Assembly: GCA_934122155.1 (NCBI GenBank)
Contig: CAKOVX010000009.1
Location: forward strand, 1 to 51,198
Reading direction: 5' to 3'
DNA length: 51,198 nt
Source: an uncultured Clostridia bacterium
GTDB taxonomy: Bacteria; Bacillota; Clostridia; TANB77; CAG-508
The position numbers and the translations under genes are program-made. Under the pieces are notes generated by a model that was not told the DNA's origin, did not search any database, and saw only the letters and a program-made list of their open reading frames with translations. Numbering within the stretch: the stretch's first letter is position 1; each line of letters begins with the position of its first letter. Below are positions 46,436-51,198 of the stretch, in pieces.

Positions 46436-46534
46436 AAACAAGTATTGCTAGGAAAGCTAGCTAAAAATCTTGAGATTATACTGGTGTATATCGAAAGATT
46501 TTTATGCGACGCTTGACAACGCAAGACGAAGTTT
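46436..46534 (-). repeat. Structured repeat, copy B (nusG-rplK spacer)
   Basis: Starts 12 nt after the nusG stop and matches copy A in the rplJ-rplL spacer. Here AAAAATCTT and AAGATTTTT form a perfect 9-bp stem enclosing the GATATAC-ACCA-GTAT hairpin. The GCTAG/CTAGC hairpin follows. Confidence 0.85.
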
Positions 46535-46545
46535 ATAATTTGTTT

Positions 46546-47076
46546 TTATAGCTTTTGGACTTGAGAAAACTCCAACTCAACCGGCGTTTCTCTTCCAAAC
46601 ATTGAAACTAATACTTTTACTTTATGTTTTTCTTTATTAATTTCTGTAACAGTTCCTGTAAAATCAGTTAATGGTCCATCCATTATTTGAACTGTGTCAT
46701 TAACATTATAGTCTACATTAACTTCAATTTGCTCAAATCCCATTTTTCTAATTTCTTCATCAGTTAGTGGGATAGGGTCTGTACCAGAACCAACAAATCC
46801 TGTAACACCTCTAGTATTTCTTACTATATACCATGTTTTTTCTGTTACAATCATTTTTACCAAAACATAACCAGGAAAAACTTTTTTTAAATTTGTTTTT
46901 CTTTTTCCTTCTTTAATTTCTATTTGTTCCTCCATTGGAACTATAATGTCAAAGAAGTATTCCTCTAGTTCTCTGTTTTTTATTGTTTTTTCTAAGTCGG
47001 TTTTTACTTTGTTTTCATATCCAGAATATGTATGAACTACATACCATCTTGGTACTAATTCTTCTTTTTGAGACAT
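46546..47076 (-). CDS. nusG: Transcription antitermination factor NusG
   Basis: 176 residues: NGN domain with RWYVVHTYSGYENKV and VFPGYVLVKM, and the C-terminal KOW domain with V-Q-I-M-D-G-P-L-T-D-F-T-G. Couples RNA polymerase to Rho or the ribosome. Follows secE after 13 bp. The spacer behind it carries the structured repeat. Confidence 0.98.
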   Translation of the reverse strand: MSQKEELVPRWYVVHTYSGYENKVKTDLEKTIKNRELEEYFFDIIVPMEEQIEIKEGKRKTNLKKVFPGYVLVKMIVTEKTWYIVRNTRGVTGFVGSGTDPIPLTDEEIRKMGFEQIEVNVDYNVNDTVQIMDGPLTDFTGTVTEINKEKHKVKVLVSMFGRETPVELEFSQVQKL

Positions 47077-47089
47077 ATTGCTAGCCTCC

Positions 47090-47443
47090 TTATTCTTCGT
47101 TTACTGCATTTGTAGACTCATTATTAGCATTTTCTTCATTTAGAATATTGTTTATTGCATTATCTGCTTGATTTTCTGTATTTTGTTTTTGTTCATTATA
47201 AGACTCTACAAATTTTTTTATTCTATTAACGCCTTGTTTATTTGCAACTTCAAATACTAAGTCTAGTATAAATACAATAGCAGCTGTAATAAGTACAATT
47301 ACAATAACAGCAACTGTTGAATTTACAAGTTGCTTTGGTGTTGGCCAAATTACTCTTTTTAGCTCTGCCTTGAAATCTTTAAAAAAGTGCTTGTTCTCTT
47401 TCTTTTCTTTTTTTTCGTTCTTAGATACTTCTTTTTTAGGCAT
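47090..47443 (-). CDS. secE: Protein translocase subunit SecE
   Basis: The essential SecE core is F-F-K-D-F-K-A-E-L-K-R-V-I-W-P-T-P followed by one membrane segment (about 42-65). A C-terminal extension of about 45 residues, rich in Asn/Glu, is unusual for SecE and probably cytoplasmic or external and disordered. Second gene of the transcript starting with rpmG. Confidence 0.94.
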   Translation of the reverse strand: MPKKEVSKNEKKEKKENKHFFKDFKAELKRVIWPTPKQLVNSTVAVIVIVLITAAIVFILDLVFEVANKQGVNRIKKFVESYNEQKQNTENQADNAINNILNEENANNESTNAVNEE

Positions 47444-47464
47444 CTTTCTTCCCCCTTAAAAGGC

Positions 47465-47629
47465 TTATTTTGTTTCTTTATGTGTTGTACGTTTTTTGCA
47501 GAATTTACAGTATTTAACAACTTCTAATCTGTCTGTATTATTTTTTTTGTTTTTTTCTGTTAAATAATTTCTTCTTTTACATTCAGTACATTCTAATGTA
47601 ATTGGTTCTCTTGCTCCTTTTGTAGCCAT
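47465..47629 (-). CDS. rpmG: 50S ribosomal protein L33
   Basis: 54 residues with two CxxC knuckles (ECTECKRRNY and KYCKFCKKRTTHKE), the zinc-binding L33 form. ATG 47629 follows GGAGGTGTG. First gene of the rpmG-secE-nusG-rplK-rplA-rplJ-rplL run. Confidence 0.97.
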   Translation of the reverse strand: MATKGAREPITLECTECKRRNYLTEKNKKNNTDRLEVVKYCKFCKKRTTHKETK

Positions 47630-47668
47630 TTAACACACCTCCAGCTTTATGCTTTTCATTTTCATTTT

Positions 47669-47699
47669 TTTAAGCGTATGTTTCTCACATACGCTTAAA
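47669..47699 (-). other. 5'-terminal mRNA hairpin of the rpmG operon
   Basis: TTTAAGCGTATG and CATACGCTTAAA around a 7-base loop. The likely transcription start (about 47694) lies at or inside the first arm, so the message would begin with this hairpin. The minus-strand 3' flank is A-rich, so it is not a terminator. Confidence 0.7.
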
Positions 47700-47700
47700 T

Positions 47701-47729
47701 ATCATACCATGTTTTTACAAATATGTCAA
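47701..47729 (-). promoter_or_regulatory. Promoter of the rpmG-rplL cluster
   Basis: TTGACA (47724-47729), 17 bases, TATGAT (47701-47706), near consensus. Confidence 0.88.
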
Positions 47730-47752
47730 CTATTATGCTGCATTTTCTTGAT

Positions 47753-48319
47753 TTATTTTTTCTTTTTTTGTACTGAATACCCAAATTTTCCTACTTGCTT
47801 TCCTAATGTAAAATACTTTCCATTAGCATATGTGATTAAATCACACTTTGTAATATCAAAAGCTCCTTTACTATCTATATATTTTTCGTCTGCATCAATT
47901 GATAATATCTCTGCCATAAACATATCATGACTTCCTAGTTCTTTTACTTCAACAACTTTGCATTCAATAGATACTGGACTTTCTTTTATAAGTGGGCATT
48001 TTACAAACTTCCCCTTTTCTTTTGTTAGATGCATCTCTTTAAACTTGTCTACCTTTGCTCCAGTTTTTACTCCACACCAATCTGTTGCATAGGCAAGTTG
48101 TTTATTGGTTAAGTTTATAGCAAATTCTTTATTTCTAGCTATTATATCATGAGAATATCTTTCTTTTCTAACTGATATATAGCACATTGGTTTATTTGTA
48201 TTTATTATTCCTGTCCACGCAACTGTTATAATATTGCTTTTTTTCATATCTCCACAAGATACCATTACAACTGGTAATGGATATATAAATGTCCCCGGCT
48301 TCCATATTACTTTGCTCAT
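47753..48319 (-). CDS. Flavin reductase-like FMN-binding protein
   Basis: 188 residues of the flavin-reductase-like/flavoredoxin family: Y-P-L-P-V-V-M-V-S-C-G, NIITVAWTGIINTNKPM and the R-Y-S-H-D-I-I strand-helix, which build the split-barrel FMN site. Likely an NAD(P)H- or ferredoxin-linked flavoprotein in an anaerobe; substrate unknown. Separate from the patatin gene upstream. Confidence 0.87.
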   Translation of the reverse strand: MSKVIWKPGTFIYPLPVVMVSCGDMKKSNIITVAWTGIINTNKPMCYISVRKERYSHDIIARNKEFAINLTNKQLAYATDWCGVKTGAKVDKFKEMHLTKEKGKFVKCPLIKESPVSIECKVVEVKELGSHDMFMAEILSIDADEKYIDSKGAFDITKCDLITYANGKYFTLGKQVGKFGYSVQKKKK

Positions 48320-48392
48320 ATTTTATTCCTTTCTTTTTGCTTTTATACTCTCTGCTCTTTTTCTTACATTGTTTTTTGGTTATTATAATTTC

Positions 48393-49242
48393 TTATTTTA
48401 TATTTCTTATCTGTCTTTTTGCTTCTTCATATCCTCTTTGATATAAATATTTCATCTTACTAGAATCTAGTAAAGAAACATCTTCTGTATGTATCTTTAA
48501 TAGATAATCTGCTCCTTCTAATTCATAGTTTGAAAGTTCATGTCCCATAATATCGATTGATCCGCCAATAACGTCTAATATATTTTTCTTTCGTTTGTAT
48601 TTTACATCTTTAGTAAATACTACTGAAATTACTATATCTACGCCATTTTCTTTTAACTCTTTCCATGGGACATTTTCCCTAATTCCTCCATCTACCAATA
48701 TTGTTTCTTTGTATGGACAAGGAGAAAATACTCCTGGGTAACTACAACTTGCCCTCACTGCTTTGCCAATTTCAATATCATTTATATACCTTATTTTATC
48801 TGAATATCCCCTATTTTCGTTTGTTGATGAGAAAAAATATACTGTTCCTGTATTTAAGTCAATGCTTGGTATTAACAAGTTCTTGCTAATGTCTCTTATA
48901 CTAGTTATTCCTTTGTTTTGGCAAGCTTGGTTAATTATATTTTCAATTACTTTCCCACTGTTAAGCCCATCAATACAAATTTTCCTAGTTATTATTAACC
49001 CTCCAACTAGTTTTAATATATTTCTCCAATCTACATATTTTATTTTTTTTGCATAAATTTCAAACAAGTCATATATTTCATCTGCTGTATATCCACACGC
49101 ATAAAGAGTAGCTACAATACTTCCTGATGATGCTCCTGATATATAATCAAACTGTATGTTTTCCTCTTCTAGTGCTTTTAACACACCTATATGTGCCGCC
49201 CCTTTAATTCCTCCTCCGTGCTAAGCATAACCCTAATTTCAT
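48393..49242 (-). CDS. Patatin-like phospholipase (RssA/YchK type), +1 frameshift at CGG
   Basis: ATG 49242 (TAGGTGAT upstream) opens MKLGLCLA then CGG AGG AGG AAT TAA, a stop at codon 13. Skipping the C at 49218 gives LAGGGIKGAAHIGVLKALEEE, the anion-hole loop of patatins, then the nucleophile GASSGS and the catalytic DGG of ILVDGGIRENVP. Total 282 residues, normal for the family. A start further in would lose the oxyanion glycines. Lipid acyl hydrolase activity is inferred from the intact Ser-Asp dyad. Confidence 0.88.
49215..49218 (-). other. CGGA +1 frameshift site in patatin gene
   Basis: Codon 9 is CGG (C at 49218). GGA GGA GGA follows in the shifted frame and supplies the three glycines of the oxyanion loop; unshifted reading stops four codons later. 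Confidence 0.9.
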
Positions 49243-49321
49243 ATAATCACCTATTTAATAATATGAAATCTGTTTATATTTTATTATAGTCGTTCTTTAT
49301 TTTTTGTTACTCTGGTATATT

Positions 49322-49723
49322 TTATTTATTATTGTTTTTTTCCGTTTTATGGTCTAGTTTAAATTCTTTTAATATTGGTAGTATTTCATTTTCTAATTCT
49401 GGATAAAATTTATATAATGTGTCATATGCATTTAGCTGTTTATCTGGCTTAGTGAATCTAGCACATTCCCAATCTATAATCATATCAATATAGTCATTTC
49501 TCGTCTTTTTTAAGTTGTTTTTATGATGTCTGGCAGTTTTTCTATGAAAGTTTTTAACTTTTTCAAATGGCAAAAAATTATATAATATAACTTTATCTAG
49601 GTCGTGTACTAAGCTTCTCCACGTATTATGTCCAAGTAATTGCTTTTCAATATTTTTGTATGATTTTCTATGTGCTTTTGTATAATTTATTGCATTTAAG
49701 TTTTCTTTTCTATGTCTAAGCAT
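49322..49723 (-). CDS. Unknown protein with HD-like His/Asp motifs
   Basis: 133 residues with several conserved-looking His/Asp clusters (HNTWRSLVHDLDK, FHRKTARHHKNN, DWECARF), recalling DUF5662-type predicted metal-binding proteins. ATG 49723 with GGAGAATG upstream. Precedes the patatin gene by 80 bp and follows an unknown gene by about 20 bp. Function not known. Confidence 0.65.
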   Translation of the reverse strand: MLRHRKENLNAINYTKAHRKSYKNIEKQLLGHNTWRSLVHDLDKVILYNFLPFEKVKNFHRKTARHHKNNLKKTRNDYIDMIIDWECARFTKPDKQLNAYDTLYKFYPELENEILPILKEFKLDHKTEKNNNK

Positions 49724-49744
49724 GTTTACATTCTCCTCTGTATG

Positions 49745-50641
49745 TTAAAGTTCTAGCCATTCTACACTTTTACGATCTCTGTTTTCTTTTTCTTTTTTTC
49801 TTTGGTACAATGTAGCTGCTGTAACATCTTCAGCATCATATTCTATACAATACTTATCATTTATTTTATATGTGTATAAACCCGAGTTTATTTCTTCTTG
49901 GCCACTTTTTAGTGAACTTGTCCTTCTAGATATTGTTCCTACATAGCCTCCAGCATTTGAAAGGTCAATATTTTTATCTCCAAGCAGCTCAGATAATACA
50001 GCATCTCTATATTTTGGGTTGCTCATATCAATAATAGAAATGCTAGTAAATATTTCATTAGAAATAAAGCTATTTCCATTAACTTGCTTGCTAACCCTAT
50101 ACTGATCTATTCCTTTTTCTACTCCAAATGCTGTTTTATAATAAAGTTCTCCTATTGACTCAAGAATTATACGTCTGCCTTCATAATCTACAAATTCATG
50201 TCTATTTGTTTCACCATTTCTATCATTTCTTATAGGTCTATAATAAATGTTTCTATCTTTTCCATTTTGAGTATTGCTTGTCCCAATTAGGTTTTCGTTA
50301 AACAACATACTCATATCATATGTGCGTTTATTATCTCCTAATATTCTCTCTGAATATTTTTCTAATATTTCATCCTTTGTTAATTCTGAGTTCATAATTT
50401 TTTCTTTTACTTTTGAATTTGAAAACATGTTATAAGTATTATCTAAAACTTCTTGAAATTCCTCAATTTGTTCTGCTTTCTCTGGTGAAACTTTTAACTG
50501 ATTTTCTAATAATCTTTTGTATCCATGATAAAGTCCTTCAATTTGTTCTTGTGTTTGATTTTCCTTTTTAATTCTATATAAAAAATTTCCTAATGTAATT
50601 TCTAAAAACTGCCTTTTAGTCATAAATTTATTATTCTCCAT
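49745..50641 (-). CDS. Unknown cytoplasmic protein
   Basis: 298 residues, not recognised; no signal peptide or membrane segment. A helical, charged N-terminal half (1-120), then a beta-rich region (about 140-275) with YYRPIRNDRNGETNRH and a G-G-Y-V-G-T-I-S-R-R segment, and a charged C-terminus. Its promoter must lie in the 280-bp gap before the rRNA terminator, where I see only A/T-rich sequence. Same strand as the next two genes. Confidence 0.55.
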   Translation of the reverse strand: MENNKFMTKRQFLEITLGNFLYRIKKENQTQEQIEGLYHGYKRLLENQLKVSPEKAEQIEEFQEVLDNTYNMFSNSKVKEKIMNSELTKDEILEKYSERILGDNKRTYDMSMLFNENLIGTSNTQNGKDRNIYYRPIRNDRNGETNRHEFVDYEGRRIILESIGELYYKTAFGVEKGIDQYRVSKQVNGNSFISNEIFTSISIIDMSNPKYRDAVLSELLGDKNIDLSNAGGYVGTISRRTSSLKSGQEEINSGLYTYKINDKYCIEYDAEDVTAATLYQRKKEKENRDRKSVEWLEL

Positions 50642-50835
50642 TTTTATATTTCATACCTTTCTATTTATTATATTTAAAATTATACTATACTTTATAAAAA
50701 AAACAAGTTACCTTGTTCAAATTTCTTTTATATAATTTTTTTACTTCAAGTAATTACTCATTATTACAAATTGTTAATATGTCTTTTGACCAGTAAAACT
50801 AGCAATAATATGTTTTGAAACTTATTTATTATAAA

Positions 50836-50889
50836 ATAAAAAACAAATTCAAAACATTATTTTTATAATCTCTTGAATTTGTTTTTTAT
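50836..50889. terminator. Bidirectional-type terminator after the rRNA operon
   Basis: A 17-bp perfect stem (50836-50852 with 50873-50889) and 20-base loop with A-run and T-run flanks, 30 nt beyond the 5S 3' end. Confidence 0.85.
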
Positions 50890-50920
50890 CATTATCTTTT
50901 TATATATTCAAATAAAAAAA

Positions 50921-51036
50921 ACTGGCGACAACCTATTTTCTCAGCAGGGTAACCCGCAAATATCGTCGGCACATTGGAGCTTGACTTCTGTGTTCGGTAT
51001 GGGAACAGGTATTTCCTCCATGTAATCATCACCAGA
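50921..51036 (-). rRNA. rrf: 5S ribosomal RNA
   Basis: Minus-strand sequence starts TCTGGTGATGATTACATGGAG, contains CCCATACCGAACACAGAAGT and ends GTTGTCGCCA, covering all 5S helices. 116 nt. Ends inferred from pairing of the outer stem. An A/T spacer of about 150 bp separates it from 23S. Confidence 0.96.
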
Positions 51037-51186
51037 AATGTTTTGTATACTTTTTCTAAATTCTTCACTTAATATATCACTTTTCTTTACCTTTGTAAAG
51101 TACTTTTAATATATTTCTTTTGAATTTAGTTAGCACACTCAAAAATACATAGAGAAAGTCTATCGTAAACTTAAACAATATTTAAT

Positions 51187-51198
51187 TTTTGGTTAAGC
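51187..51198 (-). rRNA. rrl: 3' tip of 23S ribosomal RNA (partial)
   Basis: The right edge reads GCTTAACC on the minus strand followed by an A-rich spacer and then 5S. This fits the conserved GGGCTTAACC end of 23S, so an rRNA operon continues beyond the window. Confidence 0.6.

Noticed and set aside
44095..46545. CRISPR array in the ribosomal spacers
   Set aside because: Only two copies of the repeat, 2 kb apart, no regular spacers and no cas genes.
981..49218. The six split genes as ordinary pseudogenes or random assembly indels
   Set aside because: All shifts are +1 and all lie exactly at an in-frame CGG with conserved Gly following; random indels would fall at varied places, mostly in homopolymers. 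Kept as the main alternative until reads are checked.
981..49218. CGG simply reassigned to another amino acid
   Set aside because: In five of the six genes the original frame meets a stop two to seven codons after CGG, so a new meaning for CGG as a triplet would not rescue the protein.

Overview
The window comes from a low-GC, AT-rich, anaerobic, endospore-forming Clostridia-type Firmicute, probably an uncultured gut lineage. The grounds are a clostridial Spo0A, SpoIIID, YabG, YunB, YyaC, a SPOCS/LysM coat-type protein, a SpoIVFA/SpoIVFB-like pair, a class III (anaerobic) ribonucleotide reductase, radical-SAM genes and strong A/T codon bias. Most genes lie on the minus strand. 

Layout: 1-750, a pilin-like gene cut by the left edge, preceded by a short leader ORF with a (CA)16 tract and a terminator hairpin. 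747-4378, a SpoIVFB/SpoIVFA-like pair and small sporulation or unknown genes. 4381-7566, an anaerobic NTP reductase lacking its glycyl-radical end, then spo0A. 7598-18883, metabolic and envelope genes, a sortase with its surface protein, a radical SAM gene and rnc. 18977-19990, rplM-rpsI on the plus strand. 19994-26060, yunB, a SPOCS/LysM gene, veg, yabG and an ABC exporter. 26223-29508, spoIIID, htrA and an M23 gene on the plus strand. 29660-35348, a DUF2207 protein, a calcium-type P-ATPase and an acyltransferase fold. 35437-43559, a MurE-type ligase, smc, an amidohydrolase, acpP and plsX. 43672-47729, the rpmG-secE-nusG-rplK-rplA-rplJ-rplL cluster. 47753-50641, a flavin reductase, a patatin and two unknowns. 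50921-51198, 5S rRNA and the 3' tip of 23S rRNA.

The most striking observation concerns the genetic code. By eye, every CGG triplet lying in frame in a real gene here (seven sites in six genes) is a point where the gene only makes sense if one base, the C, is skipped, or equivalently if the four bases CGGN are read as one glycine. The genes are spoIVFB-like, a BaiN/HI0933-type flavoprotein, a WG-repeat protein, yabG, DUF2207 (twice) and a patatin. In each, a conserved glycine codon GGA or GGT is preceded by an extra C. In five genes reading straight on meets a stop two to seven codons after the CGG; in DUF2207 it runs into the terminator. About sixty other CGG trinucleotides occur in these genes, all out of frame, so CGG is not used as a normal arginine codon here. 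This looks like an unassigned or quadruplet-read CGG codon with obligatory +1 frameshifting; a site-specific sequencing artefact is the main alternative. 

Other notable items are a possible phase-variable attenuator before the pilin-like gene, the reductase without a radical domain, a pair of near-identical structured repeats placed 10-12 nt after nusG and rplJ, and a 157-bp palindromic element between the SpoIVFA- and SpoIVFB-like genes.
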